Source: an uncultured Marinicella sp.
GTDB taxonomy: Bacteria; Pseudomonadota; Gammaproteobacteria; Xanthomonadales; Marinicellaceae
Reading direction: 5' to 3'
NCBI GenBank assembly: GCA_947502925.1
Contig: CANNBS010000004.1
Coordinates: 1-64,000, forward strand
DNA: 64,000 nt
Part shown: one piece after another, positions 1 to 10,198 of the stretch
Position numbering within the stretch: the stretch's first letter is position 1
Layout of the letters: the number at the start of each line of letters is the position of its first letter
Translations under genes and position numbers: made by a program
The notes under the pieces: generated by a model
Seen by the model: the letters and a program-made list of their open reading frames with translations, nothing else
Database searches by the model: none
Told to the model about the DNA's origin: nothing

Positions 1-3000
1 CAGTGGTTGCTTCGACTGCTGCCAGCGGTGACTTTACAGCCGCTTCTGGTTTTACCAGTACCAATTGGACACCGGCATCTGCCGATGCGGGCAATTCTTC
101 ATTTGTTCTCTCAAGCAATTCACAAACTGTCGGGAATGATGTGACATTAACCGCAACAATAAAGGATCAATTTGATAATAATGTGGCTGATGGGACAACG
201 GTTTCGATAACTTTAAGTAATGTCGACGCTGATGCAGCTACTTCTTTGAGCTGTAATACAGGTGAAAATGGCTCTCCTTCAGGTGAATGTCAAGTTTCTT
301 TCAGAAGTACCCTGGTGGGTTCAAGCACGGTTGATTCAGTTACGGCTGATATGGTAAATATCCCTAACACAGGTATGGTGGGCACAACTGTTACATGGAC
401 AGCTGATGTTGCTGATCCAATTGTTTCTACTTTGAATGTCACAACCAACAATGCAGTCGCAAATGGTGTGGCAGAAAATACCATTCAAGTGACCATTACA
501 GATCAGTATGGTAATCCTTTGAATGGTCAGGATGTGACTTTTGATGCTTTGGGTGAGCCATATACCTTTGTTCCTCCTGCCAATTGCACTACCGGTAGTT
601 CGGGTTCCTGTACGGTCAATACCAAATCAACAACTGCAGGTACTTTCTCAGTGGGAGCCGACATTGATAAGGGCTCATTGGCTGCTGTAAACCAAACGTT
701 TGTGCCAAGTCTTCCTACCGCTGATCATTCAGAATATGGCGTTGATATCACATCGCAAACAGTTGGTGAAGATGTGACTTATACAGCAATCATCAAGGAC
801 TCTGAAGGGAATTTGGTGGCTGATGGTTTCCTGGTGACTTTTGTATTAAACGATGCCAATGGAGCGATAACACCACCTGGATTAACTTGTGTTACGGGTG
901 AAGAAGTCAGTCAATCGGGTGCATGTTCGGCTTCAGCAACCAGCCACCCAACAGGTAATACCACAGTCATTGCGTTTGTTAATGATGGCATGGGTGATAT
1001 GCAACTAACAAATGTCACTATGGGTCAGGATAATACAGTGTGGAATGCCGGTAGTCCTTCTCTTTATAACTCAACATATAGTGTGAACCTTGATACTCAG
1101 ACTGTTGGTGTCAATGTTGACTACAGTGCCACCATACGAGATGCTTATAACAATCTGGTGGATGCAAGCACACAAGTGGATTTTGCCATGACCAACGTTG
1201 ATGCGAATACACCTGATGTCTCATGCGATACATCAGGTTCCAGTTCATGCAGTGTATCAGCTCACAGTACCTCAACCACGTTTGACTCTATGGGCACAAC
1301 ACAGGTTGTGGCCTCCATCAATGGGTTGGGAGTGATTACCAATGGCAACATAACATACAATCAAAATATCACGCCTGACATCATATTTGGCACTGGAAAC
1401 AGCAATGGCTTTTTCACAGAGGACAATAACAATGGCATCGAGATTGGTTTAAGGGCGAAGATTCCATTTGTTGGTACTTTAAATAGCAATGGTGATGGAA
1501 CCTACAGCTACACTTTAGATGAAACTGATCCTAACCTTAACCCAAGTATTAATTGTGCAGACAAATGCTGGAATTTTGAGTGGAGTATTTACACACCATT
1601 GAGTCTGGATCAATACACTTACCAACTGGGTATGGATGCCGAACCAGGTCCAGGTGTAAACTACTTGGTATTTGATCCCATTACCCCATCTAATTCATCA
1701 CCCTGGTTAGATCACAGCATGGGTACCAATACCACAGTCAATGGCGCTGGTGTTGAGGCCACAGATGCTGCCAGTTATGCCAATTTACTGGCCAATAACA
1801 ATGTGTTGCAGCAATCCTGGCGTTATGCATTCTTTTCATCACTGTCTCCATTGGATACATACGACCCTGATATAGCCGGTAATTATTCAGTTTACCTATT
1901 GGTTAAAGACCTCAGTGGTACTGTTTTGGCCAAAACTGAGATACAGGTGCTGATTGAAGGTGCTGCTGCACAACCTCCTGTGTACGACACCACAACATGG
2001 CAAATTGCTGCTGCTGATTCAGCCACTTTGTCTGTTGATGTGGATGGTCAAGTGGCCAACGGTACAGATACCAATGAGTTCTCTGTAACGGTCATAGATG
2101 CTTTTGGTAATCCAATCAGTGGACAGGATGTTTCATTCTCGACTGATCCTTTTGTGAGTTTGTCCAGTCCCAATTGTAACACCAATAACTCTGGTTCCTG
2201 TGCCATCACAGCGACCAGTACCACTGCAGACACTTATAGTTTGAATGCCACAGTGGATGGTTTTCCGGGTATTACTGTTACGCCAATAGATTTTGAATTC
2301 ATCGCAGGTCCAGCTGATGCTAGTATGTCTTCTGCGGTGGTGACCACCAATGGCGAAGTGGTAGGGACAGGTACAGATGTCATCACAGTAACGGTTGTGG
2401 ATGCGAACAATAATCCTGTTGAAGGAGAAGTGGTCAGTTTTGTAGTAACTGCAGATGTAGATTTTGATAATGGTGGTGTTGGTTTAGCTGGTGCGTGTAC
2501 AACACTGGCCAATGGTCAATGCAGTGTCAATGTACAAAGTAATTTTGTAGGACCACACACCACAGACATCAGTATCGATGAGGGTAGCGGTCCAGAATTA
2601 ATTGCTGATGACTTGGCTTATTATTTTGTCGCAGGTCCGGCAACGGCTGTCGATTCAGAGATTGATGTTAGTCCGGCTTCAGCTGAAGCCAATGGTACTG
2701 ATTTAATTACTTTAACAGTAACGCTGAGAGATCAATTTGGAAATCTGGCTGATCAGGAAGATGCGACTGTTAATTTTGATCATCTGACTGAAATTAGTGG
2801 GCCAAGCACTTGTAAAACTGTTAATACAGGTAGTTGTTCTGTACAAGTCAATAGCACTGTTGCTGGCTCGTATACCACACCTGTTTCGTTAATAAGTATC
2901 AATACAGGTTCAATCGGTAATGCCAATTATGAGTTTGTGGCCGGTGCACCTGATTTAGCAAATTCCACAGTCAGCCACACAGATTCAGGGGCGATTGCTG

Positions 3001-6000
3001 ATAATGTTGAAAGTGAAACACTTGTCGTATTAGTCAAAGATGTTAATGATAATGTGGTGCCGGGTATTGTGGTCGATTTTGCCGGTACTGTTGGCGTTCG
3101 ATTTGAAAATGGTGTCGATACACCGGCAGTGGGTGATGGCATCACCTGTACGACCGATATCAATGGCGAATGTTCGGTCTTAGCATTTAGTCAGGTTGCA
3201 AGTTCTCATTCAACAACAGTTACTATTGACGGTACACCACTGGTGGGCAGTGACATTGTTTATGACTTTAAAGCCGGGCCTCCATCCGGGGCAAATTCAG
3301 AGTATGGTGTTGATCATGACCAGCAGGTTGTCGATAACCAAGTAACTTATACAGCAATTGTTCGTGATCAATATAATAATTTAGTGGCTGATGGTATTGA
3401 GGTTACATTTTCACTGACTGATACGTTGGATGCAGATACCCCCGCAACTGTCAACTGTTTTACGGGTGTTGTGACGCCAGGTTCTGGCTCATGTTCAGCG
3501 CAAGCCACCAGCCAGAAAACCGGTGTCACTACGGTCTCGGCTGCTGCAGCAGTCGGCGGGAATGCAAGCACCATTATTAATGGCCAGTTTGATAGCACCA
3601 CATGGGATCATGATTCGGCAGTAATCAACAATTCATCTCGTGTTGCTCATGATTCACCTGCTACGGCAGATAATGTTGATGAAGTTGAATTAAAAGCCAC
3701 AATTTTAGATCAATTTGGTAACCCGGTTGATGGTGAAATAGTGACATTTAGTCAGCCAGCTGATGTCACCTTAAGTGCAACTACTTGTGATACTGATGTG
3801 AATGGTGAGTGTTCGGTCATGGCTAAAAGTATTAAAGCCTCGATTTATAACAGCCAAGTATCAATTGGTGCCGGAAATATTGGAGCAGGTCTGTTAAGTT
3901 TTGAATTTGTTGCAGGTCCTGTTGATTTAAGCAAATCCAGTGTTGCCGTATTAACCAATAATGCCGTGGCGAATGGTGTGGCGCTCAATGAATTGGAAGC
4001 ATCCTTGCAAGACCAATATTTCAATCCGGTTAAGAATGAAGTGGTGACATTTGCGGCCACATCGAATGTAGATTTTGGATTGGGTGTTGGACTGGTTAGA
4101 ACCTGTACTACTGGGCAGTCAGGTGCTTGTAACATGTTTGCCAGTACTACCATCCCCGGTGTTTATTCCACAGATGTGTCTGTTGGATTGGGCGATTTGA
4201 CCGGTAGTCCGGTGAATTATGAATTTGTAATAGGCGACCCATCCACGTTAACTTCTGAGGTGACGGCCAGCCCGATATCCGTGCCGGCTGATGGTATTCA
4301 GACATCTGTTATCACGGTGCAGTTAAAAGATTCTCAAGGCAATAATTTAACTGCAGGTGGTGATACAGTTACATTAACACCAGATAAAGGCTCTGCAGTC
4401 ATATCCACTGTTGTCGATATGTTGGATGGCAGCTATGAATTCACGGTCAGTGATCTCAAAGTTGAATACATCACGTTCCAGGCTTCGGTAAATGGTTTAC
4501 CCATTGATGATAATGCTGAAGTTGACTTTACCTTAATTGATTTTGATGCCGATAATCTGCATGACCCTGAAGATCCTGATGTAGGTCTTACTGATACCGA
4601 TGGCGATGGTATTAACGATGGTGCGGATGCAGAACCTAGTATTAATTTCTACTCACCTGGTCACCCAACAAATACAAAATATCCAGATCATGACAACGAT
4701 GGCATACGCGATCGAGCTGATGCGGACTTGTTTGGTAATGACATCGATGGTGATGGCATCAATGATCAATATGATTTAGATGCGCCATTGCCGGTGATTA
4801 CCTTGATTGGTAATGCCACCATGAGCATTGAGCAAGGTGATACTTACACAGAACCTGGTGCCACAGCCTTTGATAATGTGGATGGTGATTTAACGTCTGA
4901 AATTATGATTGGAGGTGATTTTGTTGATACTAATACCGTCGATTTTTATGAAGTGACTTATGACGTGACTGACAGCGATTTTTACAATGCTGTTCAGGTG
5001 GTTAGAACCGTAGAAGTCACCCAAGATGCGACGCCACCAGCGATCACGGTGCAAGGTGATAATCCTCAAGTGATTGAACTGGGCGATGCTTACTCTGAAC
5101 TGGGTGCCACGGCCTTTGACAGTTTTGATGGTGATATCACGGGTTCGATTGTTATTGATACATCCGCAGTGATTATCGGTACAGTTGGCTCCTATACAGT
5201 TACCTATAATGTATCAGATACTGCGGGTAATCCGGCGCCTAAAAAGACCCGTACAGTTGAAGTGGTTGATACCACTGTACCGGTGATTACCTTAAATGGT
5301 AACAACCCTCAAACAGTAGAAGCAGGAACTGGTTATACAGAAGCCGGTGCCACTGTTACTGATAATGAGACCGGTTTAACCGTAACGATTGATGCCAGTG
5401 CGGTCAATGTGGCAGTTCCAGGCAGTTATCTGGTGACTTATAACGTGACTGATACGGCGGGTAATGCAGCAGTACAAGTTAGTCGAACAGTGAATGTGGT
5501 TGATACCACAATACCTGTTATTGTTTTACAGGGTTCAGATCCGCAATTGATGGAAGCCGGTGGTGCTTATGCTGAAGCCGGTGCCACCGCCAGTGATAAC
5601 ATTGATGGTGACATCAGTGGCAATATCGTGATTGATGCCTCAGCGGTGAACAATACGGTTCCCGGTAGTTATGCGGTAACTTACAATGTGACAGATTCAT
5701 CCGGTAATGCAGCCGCTGAAGTGGCCAGAACGGTGACTGTTCAGGACACCACGCCACCTGTCATTAGCTTAATTGGTGCCAGTACGGTGACTATTGAAGC
5801 CGGCAGCAGCTACACCGATGCCGGTGCCACGGCTTTAGATACTGTGGATGGTTTAATCACCACAGGATTTACGGTTAATTCTAGTGTGAATGTCATGGCG
5901 CCGGATACTTATCACGTGACTTATGACATTGCTGATGCAGCGGGCAATGATGCTGCTCAGGTATCCAGAACAGTGATTGTGGAAGATACCACCGGACCGG

Positions 6001-9000
6001 TTATTACCTTGTTGGGTTCAAATCCTGTGACCATTGAAGCAGGTACGGTTTATTCAGATGCCGGGGCCACGGCCACTGATATTGTGGATGGTTCGGTTTC
6101 AGTCTCTGTTAATAGCAGCACTGTCAATGGCAGCATACCCGGGACTTATCTTGTGACCTTTGATGCCGTTGATGCATTGGGTAATCCTGCAGATCAAAAA
6201 ACCCGAACAGTTCATGTGACTGATACCGTTGCGCCGGTTATTAATTTAAATGGTGCCAATCCTCAAACGATAGAACTGGGAAGTTCATACATTGAACTGG
6301 GTGCGACCATTGTTGATAACCAAGCCGGATTAGTACCTGTTATCGATGATTCAGGAGTGAACACTGCAGAGGTCGGTCAATATAGTGTTACCTACGATGT
6401 GACAGATGCTGCCGGTAATGTGGCCAATCGGAAAGTCCGAGTGGTTAATGTGGTCGACAGTTCTGCGCCGGTGATTAGTTTAATAGGCGATAACCCACAT
6501 ATTATGGAGTCAGGAACCATTTACGTAGATGCCGGCGCCAATGTTTCAGATAATCAGGTCGATCCAATTACAGTTGTTATTGATGACAGTAATGTGAATG
6601 AAAATGTACCCGGAAACTATTTTGTTACCTTTAATGCAACAGACAATGAAGGTAATAATGCGGCCACAGTTATTCGTGTGGTGGTGGTAGAAGACACCCA
6701 AAAACCTGTCATTACTCTTAATGGAAATAACCCTCAATATGTTCCTGCGGGTTCAGCTTACGTTGAAGCAGGCGCAACCGTGACAGATGTTGAGGTCGGA
6801 TTGAATGCAATTATTGATGCCAGTGCGGTTGATACCTCTCAGCTTGGTAGTTATGCGGTCACATATAATGTCACAGACTCAGCCGGAAATGCGGCCGATG
6901 AAGTGACTCGGACTGTTAATGTGGTAATAGGCGACCCATCCACGTTAACTTCTGAGGTGACAGCCAGCCCGATATCCGTACCGGCTGATGGTAGTCAGTC
7001 ATCTGTTATCACGGTGCAGTTAAAAGATTCTCAAGGCAATAATTTAACTGCAGGTGGTGATACAGTTACATTAACACCAGATAAAGGCTCTGCAGTCATA
7101 TCCACTGTTGTCGATATGTTGGATGGCAGCTATGAATTCACGGTCAGTGATCTCAAAGTTGAATACATCACGTTCCAGGCTTCGGTAAATGGTTTACCCA
7201 TTGATGATAATGCTGAAGTTGACTTTACCTTAATTGATTTTGATGCCGATAATCTGCATGACCCTGAAGATCCTGATGTAGGTCTTACTGATACCGATGG
7301 CGATGGTATTAACGATGGTGCGGATGCAGAACCTAGTATTAATTTCTACTCACCTGGTCACCCAACAAATACAAAATATCCAGATCATGACAACGATGGC
7401 ATACGCGATCGAGCTGATGCGGACTTGTTTGGTAATGACATCGATGGTGATGGCATCAATGATCAATATGATTTAGATGCGCCATTGCCGGTGATTACCT
7501 TGATTGGTAATGCCACCATGAGCATTGAGCAAGGTGATACTTACACAGAACCTGGTGCCACAGCCTTTGATAATGTGGATGGTGATTTAACGTCTGAAAT
7601 TATGATTGGAGGTGATTTTGTTGATACTAATACCGTCGATTTTTATGAAGTGACTTATGACGTGACTGACAGCGATTTTTACAATGCTGTTCAGGTGGTT
7701 AGAACCGTAGAAGTCACCCAAGATGCGACGCCACCAGCGATCACGGTGCAAGGTGATAATCCTCAAGTGATTGAACTGGGCGATGCTTACTCTGAACTGG
7801 GTGCCACGGCCTTTGACAGTTTTGATGGTGATATCACGGGTTCGATTGTTATTGATACATCCGCAGTGATTATCGGTACAGTTGGCTCCTATACAGTTAC
7901 CTATAATGTATCAGATACTGCGGGTAATCCGGCGCCTAAAAAGACCCGTACAGTTGAAGTGGTTGATACCACTGTACCGGTGATTACCTTAAATGGTAAC
8001 AACCCTCAAACAGTAGAAGCAGGAACTGGTTATACAGAAGCCGGTGCCACTGTTACTGATAATGAGACCGGTTTAACCGTAACGATTGATGCCAGTGCGG
8101 TCAATGTGGCAGTTCCAGGCAGTTATCTGGTGACTTATAACGTGACTGATACGGCGGGTAATGCAGCAGTACAAGTTAGTCGAACAGTGAATGTGGTTGA
8201 TACCACAATACCTGTTATTGTTTTACAGGGTTCAGATCCGCAATTGATGGAAGCCGGTGGTGCTTATGCTGAAGCCGGTGCCACCGCCAGTGATAACATT
8301 GATGGTGACATCAGTGGCAATATCGTGATTGATGCCTCAGCGGTGAACAATACGGTTCCCGGTAGTTATGCGGTAACTTACAATGTGACAGATTCATCCG
8401 GTAATGCAGCCGCTGAAGTGGCCAGAACGGTGACTGTTCAGGACACCACGCCACCTGTCATTAGCTTAATTGGTGCCAGTACGGTGACTATTGAAGCCGG
8501 CAGCAGCTACACCGATGCCGGTGCCACGGCTTTAGATACTGTGGATGGTTTAATCACCACAGGATTTACGGTTAATTCTAGTGTGAATGTCATGGCGCCG
8601 GATACTTATCACGTGACTTATGACATTGCTGATGCAGCGGGCAATGATGCTGCTCAGGTATCCAGAACCGTGATTGTGGAAGATACCACCCGTCCGGTGA
8701 TTCAACTGATTGGCGCCAATCCACAAATTATTGAGGCAGGTTCGCCTTATGTTGAATTGGGTGCTGATGTGATAGATGTTGAGTCCGGTTTAAGTGCTGT
8801 AATTGATAGCTCGACGGTGATTACTTCAATTCCCGGTACTTATTTTGTCACTTACAATGCTGAGGACAGTTCAGGTAATACAGCCGCGACAGTGATTAGA
8901 ATTGTTTCAGTGCAAGACAGAACAGCGCCTGATATTACTCTGTTAGGTGATAATCCTCTGTATATTGAAGAAGGTAATCCTTATGTTGACCCGGGTGCTG

Positions 9001-10064
9001 AAGCCACGGATATTGTTGATAACGATACGGTATTGACGGCTAATATTGTGATCGATGATTCGGCTGTTGATACCAACGTGCCGGGTAGTTATGAGGTTTA
9101 CTTCAGCGTCACAGATAATGCCGGTAATGTCGGAACGGCGATTAGAGATGTGACTGTTACAGCCGATATCCCTGTGATTGCCAATGATAACTATACAGTG
9201 ATTGAGGATAATCAATTGTTGGCGAATGATGCGGATGGTGCTGTTACGCCGGGTGATTCGAACGATGATGGCGTGTTGGCCAATGATGTTGATCCAGACA
9301 GTGACGGCCTCAGTGTTACCAATACAGGCGTGCATACTGTCGACGGCATTGGTGGATTGATTGATATTGCCGGTGACGGAACCTTCCAATATGTACCGCC
9401 TGCTGATGCGTTTGGTCAGGCAACCTTTATTTACGAAGTCACAGATGGCACCACAAATGCCACCGGTATGATTACCATTGAGGTGCTGCCGTCTAATGAC
9501 AAACCAAGTTTTGACCTACTGGGTAATGTCGATGTGACCGGTTTAGTTGATCCGGGTAACACACTGGTCGAGGTACCCGACTTTGTTGAAAACATTGTCT
9601 TTGGGCCGGCTAATGAGTCTGATCAAGTTGTGGCTGATTATCTGCTGTCTGTGACCGATAGCCAGGGTCTGATTAACAGTATCGATATCGATAATAACGG
9701 TCTGTTAAGCATCGACATGAATCCATTGAACTATGGTGTGGCGATTGTTTCAGTCCAGCTTCAGGATGATGGCGGAACAGACAACCAGGGTGAGGATACG
9801 TCCGATCCGCTTGAATTCATGGTCATTCACACAGACCTTGATTTAATATTCAGAGATGGCTTTGAAGGTGATGAGAAACTCTCAGGTTCTGATAAGTCCG
9901 GATTGTCTGAACAGTTAATTATCGATGAGATTTCTGACAGCAAAGGTATCCATGTGTTCTACATGGGTCACCATGCGTTCCTTGATTATTCGTATACATT
10001 CGAGGAAATCATGGCCATCATTGAGCTTTGGAAGTCAGAAATAAATTTAAAATATAAGTGGTAA
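1..10064 (+). CDS. Giant multi-domain Ig-like surface/secreted protein, 5'-truncated by the window edge
   Basis: The reading frame is open from the first bases, so the true start and any signal peptide lie upstream; 3,353 residues are visible. Residues about 1-1405 hold eleven invasin-type (Big_1-like) Ig modules, each with a short Cys pair of the form C-x-T-(n)-G-x-C. An unrelated domain interrupts them at about residues 459-652. Two stretches of Asp-rich calcium-binding (thrombospondin type 3-like) repeats such as DTDGDGINDGAD follow, with sixteen DUF5011-like modules opening with PVITLxGxNP. A cadherin/VCBS-like module (about 3060-3170) precedes the C-terminal motif DLIFRDGFEGDE. A 62-residue tail lies beyond that motif. 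The role is inferred to be adhesion or cell-surface structure because no catalytic domain is visible. Residues about 1409-1997 and 2308-2896 are near-identical duplicates. A hairpin terminator follows the stop codon. Confidence 0.85.
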   Translation, partial: VVASTAASGDFTAASGFTSTNWTPASADAGNSSFVLSSNSQTVGNDVTLTATIKDQFDNNVADGTTVSITLSNVDADAATSLSCNTGENGSPSGECQVSFRSTLVGSSTVDSVTADMVNIPNTGMVGTTVTWTADVADPIVSTLNVTTNNAVANGVAENTIQVTITDQYGNPLNGQDVTFDALGEPYTFVPPANCTTGSSGSCTVNTKSTTAGTFSVGADIDKGSLAAVNQTFVPSLPTADHSEYGVDITSQTVGEDVTYTAIIKDSEGNLVADGFLVTFVLNDANGAITPPGLTCVTGEEVSQSGACSASATSHPTGNTTVIAFVNDGMGDMQLTNVTMGQDNTVWNAGSPSLYNSTYSVNLDTQTVGVNVDYSATIRDAYNNLVDASTQVDFAMTNVDANTPDVSCDTSGSSSCSVSAHSTSTTFDSMGTTQVVASINGLGVITNGNITYNQNITPDIIFGTGNSNGFFTEDNNNGIEIGLRAKIPFVGTLNSNGDGTYSYTLDETDPNLNPSINCADKCWNFEWSIYTPLSLDQYTYQLGMDAEPGPGVNYLVFDPITPSNSSPWLDHSMGTNTTVNGAGVEATDAASYANLLANNNVLQQSWRYAFFSSLSPLDTYDPDIAGNYSVYLLVKDLSGTVLAKTEIQVLIEGAAAQPPVYDTTTWQIAAADSATLSVDVDGQVANGTDTNEFSVTVIDAFGNPISGQDVSFSTDPFVSLSSPNCNTNNSGSCAITATSTTADTYSLNATVDGFPGITVTPIDFEFIAGPADASMSSAVVTTNGEVVGTGTDVITVTVVDANNNPVEGEVVSFVVTADVDFDNGGVGLAGACTTLANGQCSVNVQSNFVGPHTTDISIDEGSGPELIADDLAYYFVAGPATAVDSEIDVSPASAEANGTDLITLTVTLRDQFGNLADQEDATVNFDHLTEISGPSTCKTVNTGSCSVQVNSTVAGSYTTPVSLISINTGSIGNANYEFVAGAPDLANSTVSHTDSGAIADNVESETLVVLVKDVNDNVVPGIVVDFAGTVGVRFENGVDTPAVGDGITCTTDINGECSVLAFSQVASSHSTTVTIDGTPLVGSDIVYDFKAGPPSGANSEYGVDHDQQVVDNQVTYTAIVRDQYNNLVADGIEVTFSLTDTLDADTPATVNCFTGVVTPGSGSCSAQATSQKTGVTTVSAAAAVGGNASTIINGQFDSTTWDHDSAVINNSSRVAHDSPATADNVDEVELKATILDQFGNPVDGEIVTFSQPADVTLSATTCDTDVNGECSVMAKSIKASIYNSQVSIGAGNIGAGLLSFEFVAGPVDLSKSSVAVLTNNAVANGVALNELEASLQDQYFNPVKNEVVTFAATSNVDFGLGVGLVRTCTTGQSGACNMFASTTIPGVYSTDVSVGLGDLTGSPVNYEFVIGDPSTLTSEVTASPISVPADGIQTSVITVQLKDSQGNNLTAGGDTVTLTPDKGSAVISTVVDMLDGSYEFTVSDLKVEYITFQASVNGLPIDDNAEVDFTLIDFDADNLHDPEDPDVGLTDTDGDGINDGADAEPSINFYSPGHPTNTKYPDHDNDGIRDRADADLFGNDIDGDGINDQYDLDAPLPVITLIGNATMSIEQGDTYTEPGATAFDNVDGDLTSEIMIGGDFVDTNTVDFYEVTYDVTDSDFYNAVQVVRTVEVTQDATPPAITVQGDNPQVIELGDAYSELGATAFDSFDGDITGSIVIDTSAVIIGTVGSYTVTYNVSDTAGNPAPKKTRTVEVVDTTVPVITLNGNNPQTVEAGTGYTEAGATVTDNETGLTVTIDASAVNVAVPGSYLVTYNVTDTAGNAAVQVSRTVNVVDTTIPVIVLQGSDPQLMEAGGAYAEAGATASDNIDGDISGNIVIDASAVNNTVPGSYAVTYNVTDSSGNAAAEVARTVTVQDTTPPVISLIGASTVTIEAGSSYTDAGATALDTVDGLITTGFTVNSSVNVMAPDTYHVTYDIADAAGNDAAQVSRTVIVEDTTGPVITLLGSNPVTIEAGTVYSDAGATATDIVDGSVSVSVNSSTVNGSIPGTYLVTFDAVDALGNPADQKTRTVHVTDTVAPVINLNGANPQTIELGSSYIELGATIVDNQAGLVPVIDDSGVNTAEVGQYSVTYDVTDAAGNVANRKVRVVNVVDSSAPVISLIGDNPHIMESGTIYVDAGANVSDNQVDPITVVIDDSNVNENVPGNYFVTFNATDNEGNNAATVIRVVVVEDTQKPVITLNGNNPQYVPAGSAYVEAGATVTDVEVGLNAIIDASAVDTSQLGSYAVTYNVTDSAGNAADEVTRTVNVVIGDPSTLTSEVTASPISVPADGSQSSVITVQLKDSQGNNLTAGGDTVTLTPDKGSAVISTVVDMLDGSYEFTVSDLKVEYITFQASVNGLPIDDNAEVDFTLIDFDADNLHDPEDPDVGLTDTDGDGINDGADAEPSINFYSPGHPTNTKYPDHDNDGIRDRADADLFGNDIDGDGINDQYDLDAPLPVITLIGNATMSIEQGDTYTEPGATAFDNVDGDLTSEIMIGGDFVDTNTVDFYEVTYDVTDSDFYNAVQVVRTVEVTQDATPPAITVQGDNPQVIELGDAYSELGATAFDSFDGDITGSIVIDTSAVIIGTVGSYTVTYNVSDTAGNPAPKKTRTVEVVDTTVPVITLNGNNPQTVEAGTGYTEAGATVTDNETGLTVTIDASAVNVAVPGSYLVTYNVTDTAGNAAVQVSRTVNVVDTTIPVIVLQGSDPQLMEAGGAYAEAGATASDNIDGDISGNIVIDASAVNNTVPGSYAVTYNVTDSSGNAAAEVARTVTVQDTTPPVISLIGASTVTIEAGSSYTDAGATALDTVDGLITTGFTVNSSVNVMAPDTYHVTYDIADAAGNDAAQVSRTVIVEDTTRPVIQLIGANPQIIEAGSPYVELGADVIDVESGLSAVIDSSTVITSIPGTYFVTYNAEDSSGNTAATVIRIVSVQDRTAPDITLLGDNPLYIEEGNPYVDPGAEATDIVDNDTVLTANIVIDDSAVDTNVPGSYEVYFSVTDNAGNVGTAIRDVTVTADIPVIANDNYTVIEDNQLLANDADGAVTPGDSNDDGVLANDVDPDSDGLSVTNTGVHTVDGIGGLIDIAGDGTFQYVPPADAFGQATFIYEVTDGTTNATGMITIEVLPSNDKPSFDLLGNVDVTGLVDPGNTLVEVPDFVENIVFGPANESDQVVADYLLSVTDSQGLINSIDIDNNGLLSIDMNPLNYGVAIVSVQLQDDGGTDNQGEDTSDPLEFMVIHTDLDLIFRDGFEGDEKLSGSDKSGLSEQLIIDEISDSKGIHVFYMGHHAFLDYSYTFEEIMAIIELWKSEINLKYKW
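4227..5993 (+). repeat. Copy 1 of a ~1.77-kb near-identical in-frame direct repeat
   Basis: This stretch recurs 2,697 bp downstream (899 codons, so the frame is kept). It encodes one invasin-like Ig module, the calcium-binding DxDGDG repeats and five DUF5011-like modules. The differences I can see are four substitutions within the first ~75 bp (changing GIQTS to GSQSS) and one about 20 bp from the end. The interior blocks I compared are identical, so the duplication is recent or kept homogeneous by gene conversion. Confidence 0.95.
6924..8690 (+). repeat. Copy 2 of the ~1.77-kb in-frame direct repeat
   Basis: This is the second copy of the block at 4227-5993. Between the copies (5994-6923) lie four DUF5011-like modules that are not duplicated. 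After this copy the sequence moves directly into two further diverged DUF5011 modules. The junction GATACCACC at the end of each copy is where the sequences part. Unequal recombination between the copies would delete or add 899 residues without a frameshift. Confidence 0.95.
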
Positions 10065-10087
10065 GCAATTTGTGTTTTAAATGTAAC

Positions 10088-10119
10088 AAGGGCATCAGTT
10101 TGAATTGATGCCCTTTTTT
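10088..10119 (+). terminator. Rho-independent terminator after the giant Ig-like gene
   Basis: A perfect 10-bp stem (AAGGGCATCA paired with TGATGCCCTT) with an 8-nt loop is followed by a T run. It begins 23 bp after the stop codon at 10064, and separates the two giant genes transcriptionally. Confidence 0.9.
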
Positions 10120-10198
10120 GTTCTCAACAATTTTAATTTTGTTTAATAGAACAGTGAATTATGTAAAGAATAAAAGTCATTAATAGCGGAGAATAATA

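Noticed and set aside
8943-9389. Antisense frame of 148 codons opposite the DUF5011 and cadherin-like region
   Set aside because: It is rich in Ile, Asn and His as expected for the complement of repetitive Asp/Val/Thr codons, and resembles no protein.
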